Below are positions 17,219-27,700 of a DNA stretch of 64,000 nt, piece after piece. The translations under genes and the position numbers were made by a program. The first letter of the stretch is position 1, and each line of letters opens with the position of its first letter. Below the pieces are notes generated by a model that saw only the letters and a program-made list of their open reading frames with translations, did no database searches and was not told where the DNA came from. Origin of the DNA: Levilactobacillus suantsaii (lineage in GTDB: Bacteria > Bacillota > Bacilli > Lactobacillales > Lactobacillaceae); contig NZ_QXIL01000010.1 of the NCBI RefSeq assembly GCF_004115745.1, forward strand, positions 1-64,000, read 5' to 3'.

Positions 17219-18443
17219 GACTAAAGAACTCCTTTGCTTCTTGAATGGCTTTGAGTAACCGGTCGGCGTCAGCTTGCGTGTTGTACAGATAAAAGCTGGC
17301 CCGAGCCGTCGCCGCTTGGTGTAATTCTTTCATTAAGGGTTGGGCACAATGGTGGCCAGCCCGGACGGCCACGCCATCCATATCAAGAGCGGTCGCCACA
17401 TCGTGAGGATGGATGCCCTTGAGATTAAAGGCGATTACCCCGGTATGCTTGGCTGGATCATGGGGCCCGTAGACTTCCAGGTAATCCAGATCCAGCAACT
17501 TCGGTAAGAGGTAGTTGACCAAGTGCTGTTCATGAGCGGCAACTTGGGCCATCCCAATACTTTCCAGGTAATCTACCGCGGCCCCTAAGCCGATTGCCCC
17601 GGCAATATTCTGAGTCCCCGCTTCAAACTTCCATGGCAGTTGCGTCCAGGTACTCTTGTCGCGGGTCACAAAATCAATCATTTCCCCACCATATTGGTAG
17701 GGTTCCGTGTGCTCCAGCAAGTCTCGCTTGCCGTACAACACGCCGATCCCGGTCGGTCCCATCATCTTATGACCAGAGAAAGCGTAAAAATCAACGTTTA
17801 GATCCTGAACGTCGACCGGAATGTGCGGAGCCGCTTGGGCCCCATCCCCCACGATCACCGCCCCGTGTTGGTGCGCAATCTTCGCCACTTCCTTGAGGGG
17901 AGTGATGGTGCCCAATACGTTGCTGGCGTGAGTCAACGCAACGATCTTGGTCTTATCAGTGATTTTACGGGCGGCGTCGGCTAAGTCCAGTTCACCGTCA
18001 GCCGTTAACCCGATATATTTCAGTGTCGCGTGCTTCTTGATTGCCAATTGTTGCCACGGAATCAAGTTGCTGTGGTGCTCCATAATGGAGATCACGATTT
18101 CATCGCCCGCCTGTACGTGTGCTTCACCATAAGTGCTGGCCACCAGGTTCAACCCGTCCGTGGCCCCCTTGGTGAAGATGACCTCAGCTGGTTCGGCGGC
18201 GTTGATAAAGTGCTGGAGTTTCCCTCGTGCGGCTTCGTACTGTTCCGTCGCCCGCTCTGCTAGAGTGTGCACCCCACGGTGAACGTTCGCGTTATCGTGT
18301 TGGTAGAAGTGAGTCAGCGCATCAATCACCTGTTGCGGCTTTTGGGCCGTCGCCGCATTATCGAGGTAAGTTAACGATTCATCGTTGACCCATTGATTGA
18401 GGATGGCAAAATCATGGGTAAAATCTGTAACGTTACTAGCCAT
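17196..18443 (-). CDS. sufS: Cysteine desulfurase SufS
   Basis: PLP enzyme converting cysteine to alanine and a persulfide. The 415 residues start MASNVTDFTHDF. The PLP lysine is in SGHKMMGPTG and the catalytic Cys in RAGHHCAQPLM, a group II (SufS) arrangement. The frame opens at 18461, but the ATG at 18443 follows GAAAGGA and fits the family N-terminus. It overlaps the end of sufD by 8 bases. Confidence 0.96.
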   Translation of the reverse strand: MASNVTDFTHDFAILNQWVNDESLTYLDNAATAQKPQQVIDALTHFYQHDNANVHRGVHTLAERATEQYEAARGKLQHFINAAEPAEVIFTKGATDGLNLVASTYGEAHVQAGDEIVISIMEHHSNLIPWQQLAIKKHATLKYIGLTADGELDLADAARKITDKTKIVALTHASNVLGTITPLKEVAKIAHQHGAVIVGDGAQAAPHIPVDVQDLNVDFYAFSGHKMMGPTGIGVLYGKRDLLEHTEPYQYGGEMIDFVTRDKSTWTQLPWKFEAGTQNIAGAIGLGAAVDYLESIGMAQVAAHEQHLVNYLLPKLLDLDYLEVYGPHDPAKHTGVIAFNLKGIHPHDVATALDMDGVAVRAGHHCAQPLMKELHQAATARASFYLYNTQADADRLLKAIQEAKEFFSHGSVETK

Positions 18444-19719
18444 TTTTAAGATTCCTTTCAATCGTTTTAACCAATTGCTGTTGCACGTTCTTCGACGGAA
18501 TCGCGGTCAAAACCGCACTCAAGAATCCCCGGATAACCAAGCGTTCCGCAGTCTTGCGGTCGATGCCGCGACTCATCAAGTAATAGAGTTGATGTTGGTC
18601 AACCTGACCCACACTGGCCGCATGGCCCGCCATAACGTCGTTTTCGTCGATTAATAAGATTGGGTTGGCGTCGCCATGGGTCCCCGGCGACATCATCAAC
18701 AACCGGTTTTCCTGCTCGGCATTGGCACCGGAAGCCCCGTGGATGATATCCCCAATCCCGTTAAAGACCAGTTCGGAATCACCAAGTAAGACTCCCCGTT
18801 GAAAGATGTTGCCCACGGTATGTTTGCCCCGGTTTGTGATCCGCGTATTGATGCCTTCCCGTTGGTCTGCACTGGTAATGGCGACGACCTTGGTATCGGT
18901 ATGACCGCCTTCGCCCACCAAATTAGTGTCGAATTGACCAATAGTATCACCAAAGTTCATCAAACCAACCGCCCAGTCGACCTCGGCGTTGTGCTTGACC
19001 AGTGCACGCCGGTTGAAGTAGGTCAAGGTATTGACCCCCAATTCATCAACCGATGCAAATTTGACCTGACTCCCGTCTTCGGCCGCAATCTCCACAACGT
19101 TATTCAGGAGGTTCTTATGGTCGCCCCTGGTGGTCAAGTGTTGGGTAAACGCCACCTGGCTATTGGGCGCCGTCACCAGCAACACGTGGGAGACCAGCGT
19201 TGCATTCGTAGTGCTATCTTGGATCAGGTGCGCATCAATGGGTTCTCTAACGACCACGTTTTGAGGAACGTAGAGGAAGATTCCACTATTTAAGTAAGCC
19301 ACGTGATAGGCTGCCAGCTTATCTTCGGTGGCGGAAATAATTTGATTTAAGTATGGTCTAACCAAGTCTGGATACTCATTTAGTGCGGTGAAGAGATCGG
19401 TCAAAATGACGCCTTGTTGGCGCAAATCTTCTGGCAGATTAACCCTAACCGTGGTCTGCCCCACTTGAACGATATCGGCGTGATCTTGGGGTTGCTCAAT
19501 ATCAGAAGCCAGATCCGCATTTGACTCCCGCCATAATAACCGGTGATCGATTAAATTCCAATCAGGATAGGTGAACCGATGAAACTTGGGAACTGGTAGC
19601 TGGTCGATCAGGGGTAGCGCCGCCTTGCGTTGGGCCACCAACCAATCCGGATCGCGGTGTTCGGTTGCCCCGGCCACGAGAGCCGCAGTCAATGTTTCAG
19701 TACTTTCAACGGCATTCAT
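18436..19719 (-). CDS. sufD: Fe-S scaffold subunit SufD
   Basis: Partner of SufB and SufC in the scaffold complex. The 427 residues contain the C-terminal SufBD core with [20 protein letters not shown] and ERLVIRGFL, and a more variable N-terminus. ATG follows TTAGGAGG, 11 bases downstream of the sufC stop. Confidence 0.95.
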   Translation of the reverse strand: MNAVESTETLTAALVAGATEHRDPDWLVAQRKAALPLIDQLPVPKFHRFTYPDWNLIDHRLLWRESNADLASDIEQPQDHADIVQVGQTTVRVNLPEDLRQQGVILTDLFTALNEYPDLVRPYLNQIISATEDKLAAYHVAYLNSGIFLYVPQNVVVREPIDAHLIQDSTTNATLVSHVLLVTAPNSQVAFTQHLTTRGDHKNLLNNVVEIAAEDGSQVKFASVDELGVNTLTYFNRRALVKHNAEVDWAVGLMNFGDTIGQFDTNLVGEGGHTDTKVVAITSADQREGINTRITNRGKHTVGNIFQRGVLLGDSELVFNGIGDIIHGASGANAEQENRLLMMSPGTHGDANPILLIDENDVMAGHAASVGQVDQHQLYYLMSRGIDRKTAERLVIRGFLSAVLTAIPSKNVQQQLVKTIERNLKNG

Positions 19720-19730
19720 TTTCGTCCCTC

Positions 19731-20525
19731 CTAATCTTCGTCAACTAAAGCCACATCGATGCCCAGATCGTCACGCAACCCAGCGTAGCCTTCTTTTTCC
19801 AAAGTCTTAGCCAAATCGGCATCTCCGGTCTTCACAATACGACCACCCATCATGACATGAACCACGTCAGGCACAATGTAGTTCAAGAGACGTTGGTAGT
19901 GGGTGATGATCAAAGAGCCAAAGTCTTTTCCTCGTAAGGAGTTGACGCCTTTAGAAACGACCTTCAAGGCATCGATATCCAACCCAGAGTCAATTTCGTC
20001 GAGTAACGCGAACTTCGGCTGGATCATCAAAAGCTGTAAGATTTCGTTACGCTTCTTTTCCCCACCGGAGAAGCCTTCATTTAAGTAGCGTTCAGTCATG
20101 GATTCACTCATATCGAGCAATGCCAGATTTTTATCCAGCTTTTTTAAAAAATCCATAACTGAAATTTGGTCATCGCTAGCGCGGCGAGCATTGATGGCGG
20201 CTCGTAGGAATTCAGCATTCGTAACTCCCTGGATTTCAGCGGGGTATTGCATCCCCAAGAACAGGCCACGCCGCGCCCGCTCATCAACGGACATATCAAT
20301 GAGACTGGTCCCATCGAGCAAAATATCGCCCTGGGTGACGTGGTAGGCAGGTTGCCCCATGATTGTCTGCGATAGCGTGGACTTTCCGGTCCCGTTCGGC
20401 CCCATGATGGCGTGAATTTCACCAGTCTTCATGGTCAGGTTGACGCCCTTTAAGATTTCCTTGGTCTCCTGACTCTCTTCATCCGAAACTTCAACGTGTA
20501 GATCTTTAACCTCAAGTGTTGACAT
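19731..20525 (-). CDS. sufC: Fe-S assembly ATPase SufC
   Basis: ABC-type ATPase that powers the SufBCD scaffold. The 264 residues show Walker A GPNGTGKST, signature FSGGEKKRNEILQ, and Walker B FALLDEIDSGLDIDAL, which is characteristic of SufC. An upstream in-frame start at 20555 exists, but the ATG at 20525 follows CGGGAGG. It is the first gene of the operon. Confidence 0.97.
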   Translation of the reverse strand: MSTLEVKDLHVEVSDEESQETKEILKGVNLTMKTGEIHAIMGPNGTGKSTLSQTIMGQPAYHVTQGDILLDGTSLIDMSVDERARRGLFLGMQYPAEIQGVTNAEFLRAAINARRASDDQISVMDFLKKLDKNLALLDMSESMTERYLNEGFSGGEKKRNEILQLLMIQPKFALLDEIDSGLDIDALKVVSKGVNSLRGKDFGSLIITHYQRLLNYIVPDVVHVMMGGRIVKTGDADLAKTLEKEGYAGLRDDLGIDVALVDED

Positions 20526-20692
20526 GGTATTAACCTCCCGTAAAATATGCGGCATCTGTTTATATAACTCTGGATTAAGTCAGCCCCAAGTTTTGGTGGT
20601 GTTCGGTTATATTGTGTGAAATTAAACAATTGCGTCACCCGTTGGGATTCCCGCAATGGCTGGCCCTTTTGTCTGGAATTAATCCTGCTATC

Positions 20693-20743
20693 ATTGTAGT
20701 CCAGAATATTACTGAAAGAATATTAGGCATTCTCCCTAATATT
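20693..20743 (-). promoter_or_regulatory. suf operon promoter with overlapping inverted repeat
   Basis: A leftward -10 TACAAT (20698-20693) lies 17 bases from a weak -35 ATTCTT (20721-20716). Overlapping the -35 is a perfect inverted repeat, arms AATATTAGG (20719-20727) and CCTAATATT (20735-20743). A direct copy of AGAATATTA occurs at 20703-20711 and 20717-20725, 14 bases apart. The rest of the 383-base gap 20526-20908 holds the sufC leader and the rexA terminator and no gene. Confidence 0.45.
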
Positions 20744-20832
20744 TGATAAAGCCCCAATGCCTTCAATCATTAATATAAAATCTGCCAGGAATGACCCAGT
20801 CACAAACGGCCCTGCTTGGCAGGTTTCCCTTC

Positions 20833-20877
20833 AAAAAAAGGCCGGACCCGCAGCAATTGTTTTGCTAGGGTCCGACC
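20833..20877 (-). terminator. rexA terminator
   Basis: On the minus strand GGTCGGACCC and GGGTCCGGCC form the stem, extended by TAGCAA/TTGCTG, followed by TTTTTTT. It lies 32 bases beyond the rexA stop. Confidence 0.88.
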
Positions 20878-20908
20878 ATAACGAGATATCTATTTAGTTG
20901 ACTTAATT

Positions 20909-23900
20909 TTAATCGTCCGCGCCCTGAATCATCTTGACCGGGACAGCAACCAGTTCGCCTAACGCTAATAAGTAGAGATACTGGTGCACAACAGGCTGAC
21001 CGGTGATCTGGTGCAAGGCCGCAGCGTAGAGGTTGACTTGGCCACTATACTTATCGACGATTTTAGCCACGCTGGCCGCTTGATTCTCGAGGTTCACGTG
21101 GTCGGTCTTGTAGTCGAAGAGCACGATGCCCTCAGCCGTGGTCAAATACCCGTCGACGATCCCGTGGACCAGGACCTGCGACTCCTTTTCCTGAAAATCG
21201 CGGAAGAGGCTCTTCGCCGGCATCAACAGTGAGAACGGCACTTCACGGTGCAATTGGTCGGGATGTGCCAAAATCTGTTGGCCCACCGCGCTATCATAAA
21301 ACTGGAGAATCGCTTGGGGGTCCAATCTTTGGGCAACTTCAGCCGTCAACACCTTGCCTTGGACCAACCGGTCGATCAGCGTTTGAATCCGGTCGGCGGT
21401 CGGCAAGACCGTGACGTCGAGTTGTTGTAAAACCAAGTGGGTCGCCGTCCCGATATCAGTCGGGAGGGGGGCCCGAACGGTCTGCATGAAGTTCGGCCGC
21501 GCAAAGTCATGGCTGACGTATCGCAAGCCACCACTAGTTGGCGCCTGGCCCGCACTCATCCGGGCGGTGTCCGGTTCTTCAAAGAGGCGCTTGGCTTCCG
21601 ACACGGATTGGTAAGCCGTAGTGACCGTCGCCGCTTGGTGCGGGTACTGGAATGTCATCAACTTGGTCAACGCTGCGCCGTCAACTTGATCAGCCGTGAC
21701 CTGGTCGGCCGCCGCTTGTGCCTGGTCGTACCAGTCAGTTGGGGCCACCGTCTGCGGTTCCGTCGCCGCTAAGTCCGCCGGCGTCACGAAGGTAATCGCA
21801 AACTGCGTGGGGTCCCCGGCTAAGGCACCTAACGCCTCGTGGTCCTCAAGGCCTAAGTCGAGGTGTTGGGCCTGTGGCGTACGTAGCAGACACATCCCCA
21901 ACCAATCCATATAAGTGGCTAAGTTCTTTTTTTCGCGCAGGGTCGCGGGTAACACCAGGTCGTCACTCTGAAACGCCTGGCCCCAATCAGCCAGCGCTTT
22001 ATCGCGGCTCGCCGCCGTCCCGACGATGTAGAGACGGGATTCTGCCCGGGTTAGCGCGACGTACAGTTTCCGCATTTCTTCGGCGATGCTGGCCCGCTTG
22101 ATGGCTTGGGCCCCTAACAGCTTCGGCAGACTGGGCGTCCGGATACGAGTCGCGGGATCCAAGTAATCAATCCCGATTCCCGTTTTACCACTCAACACGG
22201 CCGTCCCCTGCTGGTCCTTGTCGTTATAATGATGCGCGGCATCCATCAAGAAGACCACCGGGAATTCAAGCCCCTTACTTTTATGGATGGTCATGACCGA
22301 CACGGCGTTGGTATTGCTTTCAACGCTCGCGTTGGCCAAATCCTTGTCACGGTCCTGGAGCCGTTCCACGAACCGCACGAATTGGAACAAGCCTTTGAAA
22401 CTACTGTGTTCATAACTTTGCGCCCGCTCGTACAAGGCGTGGAGGTTGGCCTGGCGTTGCGCGCCGGCCGGCATCCCACCGACATAGTCCAAGAAGCCAG
22501 TCTCCTGGTAGATTCGCCAGATCAACGTCACCAGTTGGTTTTGCTGGGCGATGTCGCGAAATTCGCCCAACTGATTTAAGAATCGGTCAATCTTTTGATA
22601 GACCGCTGCCTGCATGTCCCCCGTCCGATCAGCATTGACCGTGTCGTGGAAATGTTGGACGGCCTGGAAGTAGTCCCCGGTCCGCTGGTTGATCCGTAAC
22701 AACGCCAACTCGTTTTCGTTCAACCCCACGATAGGCGACCGTAAGACGGCAGCCAGGGGAATATCCTGATACGGGTTATCAATGATTTTCAACAGGGACA
22801 TCATGATTTGAATTTCCGTGGTCTTAAAGTAGCTTTGCGCATCGTTGACCACCACAGGGATGTCTAACCGACGTAACTCATCGGTGATGATGAGGTTGTT
22901 GGTCTTAGTCGGTGTCAACAGAGTAATGTCACCGTAGCGCATCGGCCGTGTAGTCTTTGCATCGCGGTCATAGATTGGTGTCTGGGCCGCAATCAAGTCC
23001 TGAATCTTCTTGCCGACCATCAAAACTTGTCCCTGGGCCTTATCATTGACCTGGAACGTCTCGTCCATGGCCTCGTTATCGTCAGTTTCTTGGTCCGGCT
23101 CATCAGACAAGTAGACCAGCAATTCGGCTGGACTGGTGACGTCGTCCGGATAATAGGTCGCGCCAAACTTCAATTCTGCATCCCCGGTGTAGTCGATTTC
23201 CCCCAACTGCCGGTTCATCAACTGCTTAAAAATCAAGTTGGTGAAATGGTCGATGTTGGCCATCGAGCGAAAGTTTTCGGCTAACGTGATAAGTTGCCCC
23301 GAACTGTCATCCGCCCCGTACTGATCAGATTTGGCCACAAACAACGTGGGGTCCGCTTGGCGGAAACGATAAATAGATTGCTTGACGTCGCCCACAATGA
23401 ACCGGTTACCGTGGGGTGCCGGTTGGGCGATAGTTGCCAAAATAGCTTCCTGTAACCCATTGGTATCCTGATACTCGTCGGTCATGACTTCGGCGTACTG
23501 GTCCCGCAATTGTGTGCGGACCCGTTTGGATTCTGCTGTGTCCTGCGTCAGAATTTCTAAAGCCGCGTGTTCGACGTCGGCAAAGTCCAGCACGTGCCGG
23601 CGAAGCTTTTCTTGTAAGTACGCGTGCCGAAAGGCCGTCACGACTTTGGCCAATTCACTGACCAACTCGCCGGCTTCGTGCATAGTTTGCCGCACACCAC
23701 TTTCGGGTTGCAAGAAATAGGTCTTTCCTAGCTTAGCTAATCGGGCCTTCGCGGACTCATAATACCGTTTCTTCAAAGCGTCGAATTGATCATATGATTC
23801 ATCTTTTTTGGACACGCTAGGCATATTTTTCGACTTCGCTTCTAAATTCTGCCACCGAAAGCCTCTAATCTGATCACGTAAGTCGTTCCAGTCAGCCTCG

Positions 23901-24727
23901 TCAGCCGCCTGAATTAATTTCGTCAAAGCGGGCAGAAAGTAACCTACATAGTCGGCTTGATCATTGAAGCCACTGGTTTCCGCTTCTTGTTGAAAACTCG
24001 TGAGATCCGCCTTAACCTGCGTCAATTGCTCAACGATGACCGGCCGTACCTGAGTTTGATAGAAGTGACTGGCAGTCAGCTTATCGTTGTCGAGCTGGTA
24101 AGTCTGTGGTAACTGGGCCACCCATTCGTCGGGGTCCGGGGTAGCATCCGACACGTTATAGACATTTTGGACCAATTCGGCCAAGCCATCATCGCGTCGG
24201 TCGCCCGAAAAGTTGGCGGTCAAGCGGGCAAACGGCCCCTCTTGGTACTGGTCATCGTCTGTGCGTTCCGCGGTGTAAAGCTCTTCACGCAAGTCATTCC
24301 AGACATCGTCGCGCAATAACGCCGTTTCCGTCTCGTCTTGGAGGCGAAAGACCGGGTCGTAATCAATGACGTAGTAGTAGCGTTGAAGCAGACGCATACA
24401 GAAGGCATCCATCGTGGTAATGTCCGCAATCGGCAAGCGATTCAATTGCGTTAAGTAAAACTGTTGTTGCTTGCTATTGCCCTGGGTCGCAGCCAACTCT
24501 TGGCGTAACGCGGCCTGAATCCGGTCACGCATTTCGGCGGCCGCCGCCTTGGTAAACGTCACAATCAAAAATTGGTCGATGCCAACTCCGGTCTTTAACC
24601 GTTCAATCACCCGTTGGACCAGGACCCGGGTCTTTCCGGACCCTGCCGACGCGGAGACCAACAGGTTCGTGCCCGACTGGTGAATCGCTTGTTCCTGACT
24701 CGGTGTAAACTCAAATTTAGCGCTCAT
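20909..24727 (-). CDS. rexA: Helicase-nuclease subunit RexA/AddA
   Basis: Motor and nuclease subunit of the RexAB (AddAB) complex that resects double-strand breaks for recombination. The 1272 residues fit the family. Walker A is SASAGSGKTRVLVQRV (about 31-46), a UvrD-type core follows (YVALTRAESRLYIV near 880), and the C-terminal RecB-type nuclease has VHGIVDG and LFDYKTD. It overlaps the end of rexB by 11 bases, so the two are coupled. Chi-regulated function is family knowledge; the Chi sequence of this species is not visible here. Confidence 0.96.
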   Translation of the reverse strand: MSAKFEFTPSQEQAIHQSGTNLLVSASAGSGKTRVLVQRVIERLKTGVGIDQFLIVTFTKAAAAEMRDRIQAALRQELAATQGNSKQQQFYLTQLNRLPIADITTMDAFCMRLLQRYYYVIDYDPVFRLQDETETALLRDDVWNDLREELYTAERTDDDQYQEGPFARLTANFSGDRRDDGLAELVQNVYNVSDATPDPDEWVAQLPQTYQLDNDKLTASHFYQTQVRPVIVEQLTQVKADLTSFQQEAETSGFNDQADYVGYFLPALTKLIQAADEADWNDLRDQIRGFRWQNLEAKSKNMPSVSKKDESYDQFDALKKRYYESAKARLAKLGKTYFLQPESGVRQTMHEAGELVSELAKVVTAFRHAYLQEKLRRHVLDFADVEHAALEILTQDTAESKRVRTQLRDQYAEVMTDEYQDTNGLQEAILATIAQPAPHGNRFIVGDVKQSIYRFRQADPTLFVAKSDQYGADDSSGQLITLAENFRSMANIDHFTNLIFKQLMNRQLGEIDYTGDAELKFGATYYPDDVTSPAELLVYLSDEPDQETDDNEAMDETFQVNDKAQGQVLMVGKKIQDLIAAQTPIYDRDAKTTRPMRYGDITLLTPTKTNNLIITDELRRLDIPVVVNDAQSYFKTTEIQIMMSLLKIIDNPYQDIPLAAVLRSPIVGLNENELALLRINQRTGDYFQAVQHFHDTVNADRTGDMQAAVYQKIDRFLNQLGEFRDIAQQNQLVTLIWRIYQETGFLDYVGGMPAGAQRQANLHALYERAQSYEHSSFKGLFQFVRFVERLQDRDKDLANASVESNTNAVSVMTIHKSKGLEFPVVFLMDAAHHYNDKDQQGTAVLSGKTGIGIDYLDPATRIRTPSLPKLLGAQAIKRASIAEEMRKLYVALTRAESRLYIVGTAASRDKALADWGQAFQSDDLVLPATLREKKNLATYMDWLGMCLLRTPQAQHLDLGLEDHEALGALAGDPTQFAITFVTPADLAATEPQTVAPTDWYDQAQAAADQVTADQVDGAALTKLMTFQYPHQAATVTTAYQSVSEAKRLFEEPDTARMSAGQAPTSGGLRYVSHDFARPNFMQTVRAPLPTDIGTATHLVLQQLDVTVLPTADRIQTLIDRLVQGKVLTAEVAQRLDPQAILQFYDSAVGQQILAHPDQLHREVPFSLLMPAKSLFRDFQEKESQVLVHGIVDGYLTTAEGIVLFDYKTDHVNLENQAASVAKIVDKYSGQVNLYAAALHQITGQPVVHQYLYLLALGELVAVPVKMIQGADD

Positions 24728-27700
24728 CTTGTACTCCTCCTGCCTGTCGGTTAGCCATCTTGTCGGCGATCAACTTCATCACTTTAGCGCGACTTAACGG
24801 CGCTAAATCGTGATAATTATTTTCTGGTAGTAACGGGTCAAATTGCATAATCGACTTATACGGTGAATATTTAAGGGCCGTCGTGTCACTATTCCGAAAT
24901 GGGGCCAAATCAACATGACCAGCAAAAATTTGTTCGGCGGCTTGTTTGATTAAACGTTCCGTGTGAGCCAACAACTCGTCTAACTCTGTCGGAGTCACGA
25001 GTAACCTCGATTTGAAATTACCATCCCCATTCTTCCTCAGTCCACTAAAGAGTACCGATTTTCCCGTTCCCTTGGCAAATAAGGATTCAATGTTTTCAAG
25101 GAGGTCTTCGTCTTCCAAAAGCAATCCCTGGTACTGTTCGGCTTTAAGGAGGTCAATGACGGGGTTAGCCGGATCCTTGACGGTTTCCGCTTTCAAAATG
25201 GGGTCCTGAACGTGGAGGTAAACGGCGCCCGCTAAGTTCGCGGGCGTCGGCTCGGAAGCCCCGATTGCCGCCGCAAAGTTTCGTTTGACCGCGTCCAAAT
25301 AGGTCAACATCTGCATTGCTTGTCCGTAATAGGCCTCGTCGAACTTGAACGTCCGGGCCGAACTCTTATAGTCCACGATGCCTAGGTAAGTTTTCCCGTT
25401 AGCCTGGACCATATCAAGTCGGTCAATCCGTCCCCGCACGCTAACTTGGTGTTGATGTGGTAAGGCAAAAGTCAACGGCGCCCAACCATGCTGGTCGCCC
25501 ATCCCGAACTGAACTTCGGTCTCCTTAGGCCGCATCTTGGTGCGGGTACTCTGTTGCTTGAGGGTCCACGCCATGCGGTGCATAGTCTTCATCAACTGGT
25601 GACGGATATAGTCCATCCGGCTGGAACTTTCCAACACGGCAAATTGTGGATTCTCCGTAGTGTCGAGCAACTTCGCCATGGCCTCGTCAGTCATCTCTTT
25701 GAGTTGCTGATCGTCCACACTAGCCAAGTCCAAGTCTTGATCGTGAATCATCTTGACCAGTGCGTCCAGTGTGGCGTGGAAGAATTCCCCGGTGCTGGCC
25801 GGCGACAACTCGAAGACATCCCGTTCCTGGAGTTTTAAGCCGTACTTTAAGAAGTAAGCATACGGGTTATCGTAGTATTCTTCCAGCTTAGAAATCGAGG
25901 TATTGATGGTAGTGCCGTAAAGCTGGGTCACGATGTCCGGTAAAAGCTTGTGTGGTTCGTTGCGATACTTCAAGCTCCCCAATAATTTAGTGGTCAACGC
26001 GCCGTACTGCTCATCATTTTTCAAGACTTGTAAGAGATAAAGCCAAGCCGGGGCTAAGGGTTGCCCCGTTAATTGACCGGCGTGACTGACCTGCACCAGG
26101 TGTCGCAACGTCGTCCGCCGGGTCCCCACAAATTGTTGCACGTCGTGGCCATCCACGGCCGGGGTCGTCGACACTTGGGTCACCGGCAACTTAAAGTGGT
26201 CGCGAATCCGGGCCACGTACGGTGAAATCTCCTGGTTAGCCTCTCCGTCACTAGTGATTGGATAGCTAAAGACTAATTGGTCACACCCGCTGAGAAAGCC
26301 CAGGTAATTTAAGTAGGGTTCGCCAGCCAGTTGGGTTGCGGCATCATCACGAAGGTAGGCGCCATCGTCGCCTGCCTGTAATTGCGCACTGAGGTCCTGG
26401 CGGTCACTATCTGCTAACAACGTCGTTGGCACCTGATTATCCGGCATGGTGGTCGCCGTGGCCCCCATCAAGAAGGTCACCTTTCGGTTATTCGCCTGGA
26501 CGATGCCACTTTCGGAGAACATCACCTGGTCTAAGGTTGACGGAATCTGACTGAATTTGGCGCCAGAAAATCCGGTCTGGAGTAACGCCTGAAAGTCAGT
26601 CTGGCTATACGGCAAGTCGCCTAAAATCGTGTGGCACTCATCAAGCATCTGACAGAACGTGCTCCAGGTCTGCTCCGGTTGGCCGGCTAAAGTCAGGTCC
26701 TGGGCCGCAATGGCCTGGTCCCGCCACGCCATCAAGCGCTTGACGACGCCGTGGTTGACTAAGAATTGATACAGTACCGTGGCGGCATCCGTATAAGTTT
26801 TAGCGTGTTGTAAGTGTTGGAAAAGTGGCGGTAAAGTTTGCTGGACAAAATGGCGAATCACATTGATCTGCCGGGTGATTTCCTGGTCTTTCGAAGTGAC
26901 CACCTCATCGTTGCCTAGCGTGAACCGGGTGTATTGCCAATCATCGGCTTGGGTCCAGCGTTTCTGACCTTCAAAGCCCGTCTTCAAGACAAAGTTTTCG
27001 GTCAACGCGACGGCTTGGCGGTACGCCGCCACGTCAATCGGTTCATCGTGGTCATCGGTCGGCAACAACAATTCCGACTTCAACACCCGAAAAATATCGC
27101 TGTAACGGTAATTTCGGCGTTGTACGTCGAATAACGCGTTGATTAATTCGACGAAGGGGTGGTCGGCCATTTGGACGTCAGCATCGTCAAAGTACGGAAT
27201 GTTTTCGGCACTAAAAATCGGGTCGATAACGGTCTGATAGGCATCCAAATGTCGCGTCATAATCAAGAAGTCCCGGTAACGGTACTTCCCTGTCGCCACC
27301 AGCTGATGAATCTTGTTCGCCACGTGGGCCACCTCGCTGTAACGACTTGGCGCCGAAAACAGGTGAAGCTTGGTTGGCACTGTCTTAGCTTCCGGGGGCG
27401 TCGGCCGCCCCACTTGACTGTTTTGCCAGTATTTATCAAGAGCTAACAAATCTGCGGAGACCCGGGGCTCTTTGGCGTGATCATCAACTAGCACGTGCAC
27501 GTGGTTCGCCCGTGCGCTTGACAGGAGTTGGTAATACAGCTTCCCCGACTGGAAGAATAGGTCGGTAACGGTGGGTAAATCCTGGGTATAGGCCTTATCT
27601 AAGTTCAACGCCACGGTCACGCTGGCGGCCCGTTGAATCAGGACCGTCACTAAGTGGCTTTCTTGCGCACTCATTTGCGAAAAACCTTCCAAGTAGAAAT

